Of a stretch of DNA of 64,000 bases, positions 48,448-60,198 are shown piece by piece. Source of the stretch: Noviluteimonas lactosilytica (GTDB lineage Bacteria; Pseudomonadota; Gammaproteobacteria; Xanthomonadales; Xanthomonadaceae); NCBI RefSeq assembly GCF_020866925.1, contig NZ_JAJGAK010000001.1, forward strand, positions 434,001 through 498,000. Reading direction: 5' to 3'. The translations under genes and the position numbers were made by a program. The stretch's first letter is position 1; each line of letters begins with the position of its first letter. The notes below the pieces were generated by a model that was not told the DNA's origin, did not search any database, and worked only from the letters and a program-made list of their open reading frames with translations.

Positions 48448-50300
48448 CAGCCGCCTCCCATCGCGACGGCGACCTGGTAGGTCACCAGCGACGCGAGGTA
48501 CGCCAGCGCGAACAGGTAGCCCGCGCTGATCGCCATCTGCTTCCACGAATTGGTTTCGCGCTTGATCGTCGCGAGCGTGGAGAGGCACTGCGGCGCGTAG
48601 ATGTACCAGACCAGTAGCGACAGCGCGGTCGCGAGCGACCAGCCGCTGGCGATGATCGGCTCGAGCGCCTGCGAAGCCGCCGCGTCATCCGCGGCCTGCA
48701 GCGCGTACACCGTCGCGAGCGACGACACCGCGACTTCGCGCGCGGCCAGCCCCGGGATCAGCGCAATGCAGATCTGCCAGTTGAAGCCGATCGGCGCGAA
48801 GATCGTTTGCATCGCGCGACCGATCTGGCCCGCGAAACTCTGCGTCACGTCGCCGCCGCCGTTCGGGAAATACAGCAGCACCCACAGCAGCACCGTCATC
48901 GCGAGGATGATGCCGCCCACGCGCTTGAGGAAGATCATCGCGCGCTCCCACAGGCCGAGCAGCAGGTCGCGCGGATGCGGCATGCGATACGACGGCAGCT
49001 CGAGCATCAGCGGATGCTCGCTCTTGTCGCGGCGCCACTTCTTCATCACCCACGCCACCGCGAGCGCACTGAGGATGCCGGCCGCGTACAGCGCGAACAG
49101 CACCAGGCCCTGCAGGTTGAACCAGCCAACCGGTCGCGCAGGAATGAAGGCGGCGATCAGCAGCGTGTAAACCGGCAGGCGCGCTGAACACGTCATCAGC
49201 GGCGCAACGATGATCGTCGCGAGGCGATCGCGCGGATCCTGGATCGAGCGCGTCGCCATGATCCCGGGGATCGCGCACGCGAAGGACGACAGCAGCGGAA
49301 TGAAGGAGCGCCCCGACAGCCCGGCGGACGCCATCAGGCGATCGAGCAGGAACGCCGCGCGCGGCAGGTAACCCGATTCCTCGAGCGCGAGGATGAAGAG
49401 AAACAACACCAGGATCTGCGGCAGGAAAACGATCACGCCGCCTGTGCCTGAAATGATGCCGTCGGCGAGCAGGCTGGTGAGCGGACCCGCTGGCAACGTC
49501 GCCTTGGTCCATTCGGCGAGCCATGCGGTGCCCGCATCGATCAGGTCCATCACGGGAGTCGCCCACGAAAACACAGCCTGGAAGATCAGGAACATCACGA
49601 CCAGCAGTGCGGCCAGCCCCAGGACCGGATTGAGCAACCACCGATCGAGCGTGTCGTCGATCTCCGCCGTGCGACGCGGCATCGTCACCGCGACCGACAG
49701 CAGGCGCCGCGTTTCCGCATGCAGCGCATCCGGATCGATGTCGAACGGCGTCGACACCGGCGCCTGCGCGGCGGGCTGCATCGAATCGAGCATCGCGACG
49801 AGTTCGCGCGCACCGTGGCGATGCACCGCGATCGTCGGCACGACCGGCACGCCGAGTTCGCGCGACAGCACCGAGAGGTCGACGTCGATGCCGCGGCGCT
49901 TCGCCACATCCATCATGTTGACCGCGAGCACCATCGGCCGGCCGAGCGCGCGCACTTCGAGCGCGAAGCGCAGGTGCAGGCGCAGGTTGGTCGCATCGAC
50001 GACGCACACGATCACGTCGGGAGCCGGTTCGCCGGGATAGAAGCCGCGGCACAGGTCGCGCGTGATCGCTTCGTCCAGGCTCGCCGCATGCAGGCTGTAC
50101 GCGCCGGGCAGATCGAGCAACGCGTAGCTGCGGCCCGACGGCGCATGGAAGCGGCCTTCCTTGCGTTCGACCGTCACGCCCGCGTAGTTCGCGACTTTCT
50201 GGCGGCTGCCCGTCAGCAGGTTGAACAACGCGGTCTTGCCGCAGTTCGGATTGCCGACGAGGGCGATGCGCAAGGTGTCGGGTGCGGCGGCGGCGCTCAT
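48447..50300 (-). CDS. feoB: Ferrous iron transporter FeoB
   Basis: 617 residues, the short form common in Xanthomonadaceae. The N-terminal G domain has G1 'GNPNCGKT' (16-23), G2/G3 'YAGVTVERK' and 'DLPGAYSLH', G4 'NMMD'. The membrane part has two Gate-type repeats and about eight to ten helices ('FIPLLSSFACAIPGIMATR', 'PLMTCSARLPVYTLLI'). It imports Fe2+ across the inner membrane. Its ATG overlaps the feoA stop by 4 bases (ATGA). Candidate Fur box upstream of feoA. Confidence 0.95.
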   Translation of the reverse strand: MSAAAAPDTLRIALVGNPNCGKTALFNLLTGSRQKVANYAGVTVERKEGRFHAPSGRSYALLDLPGAYSLHAASLDEAITRDLCRGFYPGEPAPDVIVCVVDATNLRLHLRFALEVRALGRPMVLAVNMMDVAKRRGIDVDLSVLSRELGVPVVPTIAVHRHGARELVAMLDSMQPAAQAPVSTPFDIDPDALHAETRRLLSVAVTMPRRTAEIDDTLDRWLLNPVLGLAALLVVMFLIFQAVFSWATPVMDLIDAGTAWLAEWTKATLPAGPLTSLLADGIISGTGGVIVFLPQILVLFLFILALEESGYLPRAAFLLDRLMASAGLSGRSFIPLLSSFACAIPGIMATRSIQDPRDRLATIIVAPLMTCSARLPVYTLLIAAFIPARPVGWFNLQGLVLFALYAAGILSALAVAWVMKKWRRDKSEHPLMLELPSYRMPHPRDLLLGLWERAMIFLKRVGGIILAMTVLLWVLLYFPNGGGDVTQSFAGQIGRAMQTIFAPIGFNWQICIALIPGLAAREVAVSSLATVYALQAADDAAASQALEPIIASGWSLATALSLLVWYIYAPQCLSTLATIKRETNSWKQMAISAGYLFALAYLASLVTYQVAVAMGGG

Positions 50301-50566
50301 GCGGCGGCCCCCGCACGCACGACGACGCGCTGCGCTTCGGCGCGGCGCAACGCAAAGCGGGTGAAGCCGATCTGCACCAGCAGCGGTTCGGCGCCGAGCG
50401 GTCCGGCCGCGAGCACTTCCACCTGCTCACCGGCGACGAAGCCGAGTTCGCGCAGGCGACGCGCGATCGCGTCGTTGGGCATGTGGTCTTCCACGCGCTC
50501 GACGGCGGCCGCCATGCGGCGCGGCAGGTCGCTGAGCTTCAGGGTCGGCAGGTCGGTCAGCCTCAC
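50297..50566 (-). CDS. feoA: FeoA ferrous-iron transport accessory protein
   Basis: 89 residues with SH3-like FeoA features: 'RRLRELGFVAGEQVEVLAAGPLGAEPLLVQIGFTRFALRRAEAQRVVV'. FeoA assists FeoB in the inner membrane. GTG 50566 is taken as the start; an internal Met (MAAAVERV) is the alternative. A long in-frame ORF extends upstream against the liuC and liuD genes and is spurious. First gene of feoA-feoB-Cys-rich membrane protein. Confidence 0.88.
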   Translation of the reverse strand: MRLTDLPTLKLSDLPRRMAAAVERVEDHMPNDAIARRLRELGFVAGEQVEVLAAGPLGAEPLLVQIGFTRFALRRAEAQRVVVRAGAAA

Positions 50567-50585
50567 GGGCGGGGGTCCGGACAAA

Positions 50586-50600
50586 TAAGAACTGTTCTCA
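50586..50600 (-). promoter_or_regulatory. Candidate Fur box upstream of feoA
   Basis: TAAGAAC-T-GTTCTCA is a 7-1-7 imperfect palindrome that matches the Fur consensus TGATAATnATTATCA at 9 of 14 positions and stands out in a GC-rich setting. It lies 20 bases upstream of feoA and between feoA and the divergent liuC. A TATTCT -10-like element (50606-50601, minus) overlaps it. Fur identity is inferred from position next to feoAB. Confidence 0.45.
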
Positions 50601-50659
50601 AGAATACCACCGCGGCGGGCCGGCTTATTATTCGGCTCCTTTCCCTGACGGACGGCCCG

Positions 50660-51451
50660 ATGCGCGACAGCCTGCAGTTGCACCGCGAGGGCGCCCTCGC
50701 CCGCCTGCGCCTGGCCCGGCCGCAGCTGCACAACGCCTTCGATGCCGCGCTGATCGCCGATCTCACGCAGGCGCTCGACGGCCTCGCGGCCGACCCTGCC
50801 GTGCGCGTGGTGGTGCTCGAAGGCGACGGCCCCTCCTTCTCCGCCGGCGCCGACCTCAACTGGATGCGCGGCATGGCCGCCGCGGGCGAGGCCGAGAACC
50901 GCGAGGACTCGCTGCGACTGGCACGCCTGATGCGCACGCTCGATGAACTCCCGAAGCCGACCATCGCCCGCGTGCATGGCGCGGCCTTCGGCGGCGGCGT
51001 GGGGCTGGTCGCCTGCTGCGACATCGCCATCGCGAGTTCGAACGCGACCTTCGGCCTCACCGAAGCCCGCCTCGGCCTGCTGCCCGCGGTCATCTCGCCC
51101 TACGTGATCGCGGCGATCGGCGCCCGCCAGGCGCGGCGCTGGTTCGCCACCGCCGAGCGCTTCGACGCGTACGAAGCGCTGCGCATCGGCCTGATCCATC
51201 GCCTCGTCGACGACGAAGCCAAGCTCGACGAAGCCGTCGCCGAACAAGTGAAGCTGCTGTTGCAGGCCGGCCCCGTCGCGGCAGCAACCGCGAAGTCGCT
51301 CGTGCGCCGCATTGCAAACGCGGGCGACGCCACCACCATCGACAACGACAACGCCACGCTGATCGCCTGGTTGCGCGTGTCGCCCGAAGGCCAGGAAGGT
51401 TTGGCCGCATTCCTCGACAAGCGCCGCCCGAAGTGGACGGAGAACACCTGA
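50660..51451 (+). CDS. liuC: Methylglutaconyl-CoA hydratase (enoyl-CoA hydratase family)
   Basis: 263 residues, crotonase fold. 'GPSFSAGADLNWM' forms the oxyanion hole half and 'GAAFGGGVGLVACCDIAIAS' the other; 'LTEARLGLLPAVISPYV' holds the family catalytic Glu region. In context with LiuD and LiuE it hydrates 3-methylglutaconyl-CoA to HMG-CoA. Start ATG 50660. The next gene begins at the base after its stop, so liuC-liuD-liuE form an operon. Confidence 0.88.
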   Translation: MRDSLQLHREGALARLRLARPQLHNAFDAALIADLTQALDGLAADPAVRVVVLEGDGPSFSAGADLNWMRGMAAAGEAENREDSLRLARLMRTLDELPKPTIARVHGAAFGGGVGLVACCDIAIASSNATFGLTEARLGLLPAVISPYVIAAIGARQARRWFATAERFDAYEALRIGLIHRLVDDEAKLDEAVAEQVKLLLQAGPVAAATAKSLVRRIANAGDATTIDNDNATLIAWLRVSPEGQEGLAAFLDKRRPKWTENT

Positions 51452-53488
<2,037 letters not shown>

Positions 53489-53493
53489 TCGCC

Positions 53494-54393
53494 ATGTCCA
53501 CTTCGGATTTCGTACGCATCGTGGAAGTCGGCCCGCGCGACGGGCTGCAGAACGAAAAGACGCTGGTACCCACGCCGGCGAAGATCGAACTGATCGATCG
53601 CCTTGCCGCGACGGGCCTGTCGACGATCGAAGCCACCAGCTTCGTCAGCCCGAAGTGGGTGCCGCAACTTGCCGACGCCGCCGACGTGTTTACCGGCATC
53701 ACGCGCAAGCCAGGCGTGCGTTACCCGGTACTCGTGCCCAACGAACAGGGCTACGACCGCGCGCGCGCCGTCGGCGTGGACGAAGTCGCGGTGTTCACCG
53801 CGGCTTCGGAAGCCTTCAACCAGAAGAACATCAACGCGACGATCGACGAATCGATCGAGCGTTTCCGCCCCGTCGTCGAACGCGCGCGCGCCGACGGCGT
53901 GCGCGTGCGCGGTTACGTGTCCACCGTGCTCGGCTGCCCGTACCAGGGCGAGGTGGCGGTGTCCGACGTCGTGCGCGTCGCGAAACGCATGCACGACCTG
54001 GGCTGCTACGAAGTCTCCCTCGGCGACACCATCGGCGTCGGCACGCCGGCGAAAGCGCGCGCGATGCTGCGCGCGGTCGCCGGCGAAGTGCCGATGTCCG
54101 CGCTCGCCGTGCATTTCCACGATACGTACGGCCAAGCGTTGCCCAATCTACTCGCGTGCCTGGAAGAAGGCGTGCGCGTCGCCGACGCCTCGGTGTCGGG
54201 CACCGGCGGCTGTCCGTATGCGAAGGGCGCGAGCGGCAACGTCGCGAGCGAAGACGTCGTGTACATGCTGCACGGCATGGGCATGCAGACCGGCATCGAT
54301 CTCGATCGCCTCGTCGAAACAGGCCGATGGCTCGCCGCGCTGCTCGGGCGCGCCACCGGCAGCAAGGTCACGCAGGCCACGGCGGCGGCGTGA
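53494..54393 (+). CDS. liuE: Hydroxymethylglutaryl-CoA lyase
   Basis: 299 residues, HMGL-like TIM barrel: 'VEVGPRDGLQNEK' (metal-binding Asp and catalytic Arg region), 'SFVSPKWVPQLADA', 'GDTIGVGTP', 'HFHDTYGQA', and the active-site loop 'GGCPYAKGASGNVASED' with its catalytic Cys. It splits HMG-CoA into acetyl-CoA and acetoacetate, the last step of leucine breakdown. It is 5 bases after liuD and its stop overlaps by 4 bases (GTGA) the start of the next gene. Confidence 0.94.
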   Translation: MSTSDFVRIVEVGPRDGLQNEKTLVPTPAKIELIDRLAATGLSTIEATSFVSPKWVPQLADAADVFTGITRKPGVRYPVLVPNEQGYDRARAVGVDEVAVFTAASEAFNQKNINATIDESIERFRPVVERARADGVRVRGYVSTVLGCPYQGEVAVSDVVRVAKRMHDLGCYEVSLGDTIGVGTPAKARAMLRAVAGEVPMSALAVHFHDTYGQALPNLLACLEEGVRVADASVSGTGGCPYAKGASGNVASEDVVYMLHGMGMQTGIDLDRLVETGRWLAALLGRATGSKVTQATAAA

Positions 54394-56873
54394 GCGACGA
54401 GGCGCTCCGCCGCAAGCTCGCCGAAGCGCAAGCCGCGCTGCAGGCCGCCACGGCCGCGCTCGAAACCGAACGCCACCGCTTCCGCGTCCTCTTCGATGCG
54501 GTCCCCGACCCGGTCAGCATCATCGACTGGGACGGCACCGTGCTCGACCTCAACAAGGCCGGCATGGCCGCGTACAGCCGCCCGCGCGAAGACATCATCG
54601 GCAAGGGCATCGAGACGCTCAACCCCGACCTGCCGCGCGACCACCTCGCGCCGGTGTGGGAAGTGCTCAATCGCGGCGGCACGTACGTCGTCGAAGTGAC
54701 GAACATGCGCGCCGACGGCACGCGCTTCCCGGTCGAAGTGCATTCGGCCGGGTTCGACGACGAAGGGCGCCGCTGCATCGTCGCCGTCGCGCGCGATCTC
54801 AGCCGCCGCCATGAAGCGGAGGTGCGTTACCGCGAACTGATGGAAGTGATCGACAAGGGCATCCTGGTGCGCGGCGCCGATGGCCGCGTCACCTACGCCA
54901 ATCCCGCGGCGATGCGCATCCTCAAGATGCCGCCGGGCGCGAGCCTCGCCGAAGAATTCGCGCCCGGTCGCTACCTGGTGTTCGACGAGCACGGCAAGGA
55001 ACTGCCCGACCAGGAACTCCCGAGCTTCCGCGCGTTGCGCACGGGCATGACGTCGCCGAGCACCGTGCTGGGGTTCTTCAACCTCACCACGAAGCGCCTG
55101 ACGTGGCTGTCGATCACGTCCGTGCCGCAGTTCGCGCCGGGCGCGGACAAGCCGCACCAGGTGTTGTCGATGTTCTCGGACGTCACCGCGTTCAAGCGCG
55201 ACATCACGCTGTTCGATCGCGTGCAGGATCTCGCGCACATCGGCGGCTGGGAATGGGACGCCAACAGCGAGCTCGTCTATCTCACCAACGAAGCGCAACG
55301 CATGCTCGGCCTGGCGCGCGCGACCGCGAGCATGGGCGAGTTGCAGGCGTGCCTGCGCGAAACCGAACGCAAGCGCTTCCACGAGGCGCTCATGCGCGCG
55401 GTGGAACACGGCGAAGGCTTCGAGATGGACCTCCAGGGCATCGGCGCCGACGGCCACACGCTGTGGATCCGCATCATCGGCGAATCCGAGGCCGCCGATC
55501 CCACCGGCACGCGCCTGACCGGCACGTTCCAGGACATCACGGAAACCAAGCAGGCCGAGGAAACGCTGCGCGTGCAGGCGCGCACCGACCCGCTGACGAT
55601 GCTGCTCAACCGCGACGCGGTGCTCGAGGAACTCGAAGCGCGCCTCTCGGATCCCTCGCACGCCGATGTCGCCGTGCTGTACATCGACCTCGACCGTTTC
55701 AAGATCGTCAACGACGTGCTCGGCCACGCCGCTGGCGACCAGGTGATCGCGAGCGCGGCGCGCCGCATCCAGCGCGCGGTAGCGACCGAAGGCCTGATCG
55801 CACGTTTCGGCGGCGACGAGTTCCTGGTCGTTTGTTCGACCAGCGACGACGCCGCACGTCCACAACGCCTCGCCGCCGCGATCCTCGCCGCGTTCGGCGA
55901 CGCATTCCGCATGGCCGGCGAAGAATTCACCATCACCGCGAGCATCGGCATCGCACGCGCGCCGGACCATGGCGACCGCCCGCAGGTGCTGATCCAGAAC
56001 GCCGACGTCGCGATGTACGACAGCAAGCGTCGCGCGCGCAACGGTTGGCAGGACTTCAGCCCTGCCCTCGCCGAACAGCAGTTGCAGCGCCTGCAACTGG
56101 AAACGCACCTGCGCCGCGCGGTCGACAACCGCGAACTCAAGCTCGTCTACCAACCGCAGGTCGAACTCGCGACGGGCCGCGTGTTCGCCGCCGAAGCGCT
56201 GATCCGCTGGCGCAACGACACGTTGGGCGAAATGCGCCCCGATCATTTCATCGGCCACGCCGAAACCACCGGCGACATCGTGCGCATCGGCGGCTGGGTC
56301 TTGCGCGAAGCGTGCCAGCAGATGCGTCGCTGGCGCGATGCGGGCCTGCCGATCGAACGCATCGCGGTGAACGTGTCGTATCGCCAGTTCCTCGCCGAGG
56401 ATCTGTCCGAGACGGTCGCCGAAGCGCTCGCGAGCGCGGGCTTGCCGGGCGATGCGCTCGAACTCGAATTCACCGAACGCGTGCTGATCGAAGACGCGCC
56501 CGACACGCTGTCGACGTTCGCCGCATTGCGCATGCTCGGCGTGCTGCTGAGCATCGACGATTTCGGCGAAGGCTACAGCGCGCTCAACTACCTGCGCCGC
56601 TTGCCGATCCACGGATTGAAGCTGAGCCAGCAGTTTCTGTCCGGCGTGCCGCACAACACGTCCGACGTCGCGATTTGCCAAGCCGTCGCCGGTATTGCGC
56701 AGAGCCTCGGCCTCGGCCTCGTCGCCGAAGGCGTCGAGAACGATGCGCAGCGGCAGTTCCTCATCCGCCTTGGCGTGAAGCTCGGCCAGGGATTCCTGTA
56801 TGCGCCGGGCCTCACGCCCGACGAATTCGCCATGCGCGTCACGCGCCAGATCACCAAAGAAGCACATGCCTGA
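54390..56873 (+). CDS. PAS-GGDEF-EAL dual-domain c-di-GMP protein
   Basis: 827 residues from GTG 54390. A coiled-coil start ('RRKLAEAQAALQAATAALETERHRF'), then two or three PAS sensory domains (about 25-140, 145-265, 270-390), a GGDEF domain with an intact 'RFGGDEF' loop, and an EAL domain with 'AAEALIRWRND', 'SIDDFGEGYSAL' and 'LVAEGVEND'. Both active-site motifs are complete, so it could make and degrade c-di-GMP. No membrane helix is seen. It is coupled to liuE by a GTGA overlap and to the GNAT gene by an 8-base overlap, though functional linkage is unclear. Confidence 0.9.
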   Translation: MSDEALRRKLAEAQAALQAATAALETERHRFRVLFDAVPDPVSIIDWDGTVLDLNKAGMAAYSRPREDIIGKGIETLNPDLPRDHLAPVWEVLNRGGTYVVEVTNMRADGTRFPVEVHSAGFDDEGRRCIVAVARDLSRRHEAEVRYRELMEVIDKGILVRGADGRVTYANPAAMRILKMPPGASLAEEFAPGRYLVFDEHGKELPDQELPSFRALRTGMTSPSTVLGFFNLTTKRLTWLSITSVPQFAPGADKPHQVLSMFSDVTAFKRDITLFDRVQDLAHIGGWEWDANSELVYLTNEAQRMLGLARATASMGELQACLRETERKRFHEALMRAVEHGEGFEMDLQGIGADGHTLWIRIIGESEAADPTGTRLTGTFQDITETKQAEETLRVQARTDPLTMLLNRDAVLEELEARLSDPSHADVAVLYIDLDRFKIVNDVLGHAAGDQVIASAARRIQRAVATEGLIARFGGDEFLVVCSTSDDAARPQRLAAAILAAFGDAFRMAGEEFTITASIGIARAPDHGDRPQVLIQNADVAMYDSKRRARNGWQDFSPALAEQQLQRLQLETHLRRAVDNRELKLVYQPQVELATGRVFAAEALIRWRNDTLGEMRPDHFIGHAETTGDIVRIGGWVLREACQQMRRWRDAGLPIERIAVNVSYRQFLAEDLSETVAEALASAGLPGDALELEFTERVLIEDAPDTLSTFAALRMLGVLLSIDDFGEGYSALNYLRRLPIHGLKLSQQFLSGVPHNTSDVAICQAVAGIAQSLGLGLVAEGVENDAQRQFLIRLGVKLGQGFLYAPGLTPDEFAMRVTRQITKEAHA

Positions 56874-57369
56874 AACCACCGCGTCTTCCCGCGTCGCCAT
56901 CCGTCCCATCGAAGCGCGCGACGACGCGCGCATGGCCCAGATCATCCGCACCGTGATGCCCGAGTTCGGCGCGAGCGGCGCAGGTTTCGCGATCAACGAT
57001 CCGGAAGTCGACTGGATGAGCCGCGCGTATTCGCAGCCGCGTTGCGCGTACTGGGTGGTCGAACACGACGGCGTCGTGGAAGGTGGCGGCGGTGTCGCGC
57101 CGCTCGAAGGCGGCGATCCCGATACGTGCGAACTGCGCAAGATGTACTTCCTGGCGTCGGTGCGCGGCCTCGGTGCGGGCGCGCAAGTGATGCGGCTCGC
57201 GCTCGACGCGGCGCGCACGTTCGGCTTCAAGCGCTGTTATCTCGAAACGCTGAGCGGCATGGACGCGGCGATGCGCCTGTACGAGCGCAGCGGCTTCCGC
57301 CGCATCGACAAGCCGATGGGCGATACCGGCCACGGCGGTTGCAACACCTTCTACCTCATGGAGTTGTGA
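56866..57369 (+). CDS. GNAT family N-acetyltransferase
   Basis: 167 residues. GNAT core: '[19 protein letters not shown]' opening, '[19 protein letters not shown]', acetyl-CoA loop '[23 protein letters not shown]' and '[30 protein letters not shown]'. It transfers an acetyl group from acetyl-CoA to an unknown amine. ATG 56866 overlaps the end of the GGDEF-EAL gene by 8 bases. The amidohydrolase gene begins 2 bases after its stop. Confidence 0.88.
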   Translation: MPETTASSRVAIRPIEARDDARMAQIIRTVMPEFGASGAGFAINDPEVDWMSRAYSQPRCAYWVVEHDGVVEGGGGVAPLEGGDPDTCELRKMYFLASVRGLGAGAQVMRLALDAARTFGFKRCYLETLSGMDAAMRLYERSGFRRIDKPMGDTGHGGCNTFYLMEL

Positions 57370-57371
57370 CC

Positions 57372-58679
57372 ATGCGCGTGCTCGCGTTGTTGCTGTGCCT
57401 GTTCGCTTCGCAAGCGCTGGCCGCCGACGCGAAGCCGGCCGCACCGAAGGGCACGTTCCTGCTGCAACCGGATCGCGTGTGGACCGGCGACGGCGCGTCG
57501 CATGCCGGCTGGGTCGTGCTCGTGCGCGACGGCGCGATCGTCGCGGTCGGCGATGCGAACACCGTCGACGCGCCCCCTGATGCGCAACGCATTGCCCTGC
57601 CCGGCGCGACGCTCGTGCCCGGCCTGATCGACCTGCACTCGCACGTCTTCCTGCACCCGTACAACGAGACGCTCTGGAACGATCAGGTGCTGAAAGAGCC
57701 GCAGGCCGAACGCGTGCTGCGCGCAGCGCGCCACGCGCACGACACGCTGCAGGCAGGCTTCACCACGCTGCGCGATCTCGGCACCGAAGGCGCGGGCTTC
57801 GACGACGTCGCGATCAAGAAGGCGATCGACACGGGGATGATCGACGGGCCGCGCTTGTTCGTCGCGACGAAAGCGATCGTCGCGACATCGAGCTACGGGC
57901 CCGGCCCGAAAGACTTCCGCGACGATCTCGCTTTGGTGCGCGGCGCACAGGAAGTCAGCGGCGTCGAAGCCGGCATCGCCGCGGTGCGCGACCAGGCCGG
58001 CCACGGCGCCGACTGGATCAAGCTCTACACCGACTTCCCCATCGGCGCGGATGGCAGCGTGCAGCCGACTTTCAGCGCGGAAGAATTGAAGGCGATGGTC
58101 GACACCGCGCATCGCAGCGGCCGCCCCGTCGCCGCGCACGCGATGAGCGACGCAGGTGTGCGCATGGCGGTCGATGCGGGCGTCGACACCATCGAGCACG
58201 GCTACAACGTCTCCGACGCAACATTCCGCCGCATGCGCGAGAAAGGCATCGCGTGGTTGCCCACGCTCACCGCCGCAGAAGCCTACGGCGTGTACTTCGA
58301 AAACTACGTGCCCGGCCAATCGCAACCGACGCAGGACATGCAGGATGTCGCCGCAGCCTTCTCCCGCGCGCGTAAAGCCGGCACGACGATCGCGTGCGGC
58401 AGCGACGTCGGCGTGTTCACGCACGGCGACAACTGGCGCGAACCCGAATGGCTGGTGCGCCTGGGCATGACGCCGGTCGAAGCGATGCAGGCATGCACGA
58501 CGGTCGCGGCGAAAGTGTTGAAGCAGCAAGGGACGTTCGGGTCCGTCGCAACCGGCCTGCGCGCCGACCTGGCCGCTTTCACGGGCGACCCGACGACGGA
58601 TATCGCCGCGCTCCGCCACCCGGTGTTCGTGATGAAGGACGGCGTCGTGGCCCGCCAGCCGCCTGCCTCCGGTCCCTGA
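57372..58679 (+). CDS. Secreted amidohydrolase (imidazolonepropionase-like)
   Basis: 435 residues. A signal peptide ([17 protein letters not shown]) precedes an amidohydrolase barrel: metal motif '[13 protein letters not shown]', '[12 protein letters not shown]', bridging 'DWIKLYTDF' region Lys, '[25 protein letters not shown]' with the metal His, and '[12 protein letters not shown]' with the last Asp. Such exported amidohydrolases are often dipeptidases or lactonases; the substrate is unassigned. Begins 2 bases after the GNAT gene, so likely same transcript. Confidence 0.9.
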   Translation: MRVLALLLCLFASQALAADAKPAAPKGTFLLQPDRVWTGDGASHAGWVVLVRDGAIVAVGDANTVDAPPDAQRIALPGATLVPGLIDLHSHVFLHPYNETLWNDQVLKEPQAERVLRAARHAHDTLQAGFTTLRDLGTEGAGFDDVAIKKAIDTGMIDGPRLFVATKAIVATSSYGPGPKDFRDDLALVRGAQEVSGVEAGIAAVRDQAGHGADWIKLYTDFPIGADGSVQPTFSAEELKAMVDTAHRSGRPVAAHAMSDAGVRMAVDAGVDTIEHGYNVSDATFRRMREKGIAWLPTLTAAEAYGVYFENYVPGQSQPTQDMQDVAAAFSRARKAGTTIACGSDVGVFTHGDNWREPEWLVRLGMTPVEAMQACTTVAAKVLKQQGTFGSVATGLRADLAAFTGDPTTDIAALRHPVFVMKDGVVARQPPASGP

Positions 58680-58718
58680 GCTAAAATCCCGGGTCTTTCC
58701 GCCCCGCAGGGACCCCCC

Positions 58719-59489
58719 ATGCAATTGTCCGCAACCCGCGCCATCGTCACCGGCGGCGTCTCCGGCCTCGGCTTCGCCGTCGCCCAGCACCTGGTCGCCA
58801 ATGGCGCGAAGGTCGCGCTGTTCGACGTCAACGAAGAAAAGGGCGCGGCCGCCGTCGCGCAACTCGGCGCCGGCAACGCGACGTTCTTCAAGACCGACGT
58901 CAGCGATGAAGCGAGCGTGGTCGCCAATGTCGCCGCCGCGAAGGAATTCCTCGGTGGCCTCAATGCCGCGATCAACTGCGCGGGCATCCTCGGCGCGGGC
59001 CGCGTGCTCGGCAAGGAAGCGCCGATGCCGCTGTCGCTGTTCAGCACGACGGTGATGGTCAACCTCGTCGGCAGCTTCAACGTCGCCAAGGCCGCGGCCA
59101 ACCTCATGCAGCACAACGACGCGGGCGTCGACGGCGAGCGCGGCGTGATCGTCAACACCGCATCGGTCGCGGCGTACGAAGGCCAGATCGGCCAGGCCGC
59201 GTATTCGGCATCGAAGGGCGGCGTGGTCGCGATGACGTTGCCGATGGCGCGCGAACTCTCGCGCTTCGGCATCCGCGTCATGACCATCGCGCCGGGCATC
59301 TTCTGGACGCCGATGGTCGATGGGATGCCGGAAAACGTGCAGCAGTCGCTCGCAGCGTCGATCCCCTTCCCATCCCGCCTCGGCAAGCCGGAAGAGTTCG
59401 CCGACCTCGTCGCGTACATCCTCGGCAACACCTACCTCAACGGCGAAACCATCCGCCTCGACGGCGCCACGCGCCTCGCACCGAAGTGA
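58719..59489 (+). CDS. SDR family 3-hydroxyacyl-CoA dehydrogenase-like
   Basis: 256 residues. Rossmann motif '[16 protein letters not shown]', 'CAGIL' and the catalytic '[23 protein letters not shown]' (Ser..Tyr-xxx-Lys) mark a classical SDR; the pattern is close to type II 3-hydroxyacyl-CoA dehydrogenase (HSD17B10-like), which acts on 2-methyl-3-hydroxybutyryl-CoA in isoleucine breakdown. That fits the surrounding branched-chain genes, but a general SDR role is equally possible. The EfpL gene starts 4 bases downstream of its stop. Confidence 0.87.
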   Translation: MQLSATRAIVTGGVSGLGFAVAQHLVANGAKVALFDVNEEKGAAAVAQLGAGNATFFKTDVSDEASVVANVAAAKEFLGGLNAAINCAGILGAGRVLGKEAPMPLSLFSTTVMVNLVGSFNVAKAAANLMQHNDAGVDGERGVIVNTASVAAYEGQIGQAAYSASKGGVVAMTLPMARELSRFGIRVMTIAPGIFWTPMVDGMPENVQQSLAASIPFPSRLGKPEEFADLVAYILGNTYLNGETIRLDGATRLAPK

Positions 59490-59493
59490 TCCC

Positions 59494-60060
59494 ATGAAGG
59501 CTTACGACATCAAGAAAGGCAACGTCGTCGAACACAACGGCGGCGTGTACCAGGTCCGCGACATCGAACGCAGCTCGCCGCAGGGCCGCGGCGGCAACGT
59601 GCGCTTCCGCTTCGTCATGTACAGCATCCCCGGCGGCACCAAGCTCGATTCGAGCTTCGACGGCGACGACGACCTGCGCGAAGTCGACATGAGCCGCCGC
59701 CAGGCGACGTACTCGTACAAGGACGGCGACGCGTTCGTGTTCCTCGACGACGAGGACTACACGCCGTACACGCTCGACGCCGATGCGATCGGCGACGCCG
59801 CCGGCTACATCGTCGACGACCTCACGGGCATCTACGTGCAGCTGATCGAAGACGCGCCGGTGGCGATCCAGTTGCCGCAGAGCGTCGCGATCGAAATCGT
59901 CGAGACGCCCCCGGAACTCAAGGGCGGCACCGCGACCAAGCGCCCGAAGCCGGCGAAGCTCGCCACGGGCATCGAGATCATGGTGCCGGAGTACATCGGC
60001 AACGGCGAGAAGGTGTGGGTGAACACCACGACCGGCGAGTTCGCCGGACGCGCCGACTGA
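59494..60060 (+). CDS. yeiP: Elongation factor P-like protein YeiP (EfpL)
   Basis: 188 residues with three beta-barrel domains: KOW-like N-terminal '[29 protein letters not shown]', OB domain '[19 protein letters not shown]', and the C-terminal '[20 protein letters not shown]', as in YeiP. The loop 'SPQGRGG' differs from canonical EF-P Lys-tip loop, as expected for the EfpL branch, which has an unmodified Arg at the tip and helps ribosomes at difficult proline-rich motifs. The gene follows the SDR gene by 4 bases. Confidence 0.92.
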   Translation: MKAYDIKKGNVVEHNGGVYQVRDIERSSPQGRGGNVRFRFVMYSIPGGTKLDSSFDGDDDLREVDMSRRQATYSYKDGDAFVFLDDEDYTPYTLDADAIGDAAGYIVDDLTGIYVQLIEDAPVAIQLPQSVAIEIVETPPELKGGTATKRPKPAKLATGIEIMVPEYIGNGEKVWVNTTTGEFAGRAD

Positions 60061-60066
60061 ACGCAG

Positions 60067-60092
60067 ACGGCGGCCGAAAGGCCGCCGTTCCT
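60067..60092 (+). terminator. Hairpin after EfpL gene
   Basis: ACGGCGGCC (60067-60075) pairs with GGCCGCCGT (60080-60088) around a GAAA tetraloop; only a short pyrimidine stretch follows, so termination is probable but not certain. Confidence 0.55.
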
Positions 60093-60198
60093 GCATCTGA
60101 TCCGGTCATTCCCGCGACATCTGCATCTGATCGCCGCGAAGTGCCGCTCGTAACCTGCGTGCGCCCGCCCTGAGGGCGTCGTTACGAAAGGACTCGCC

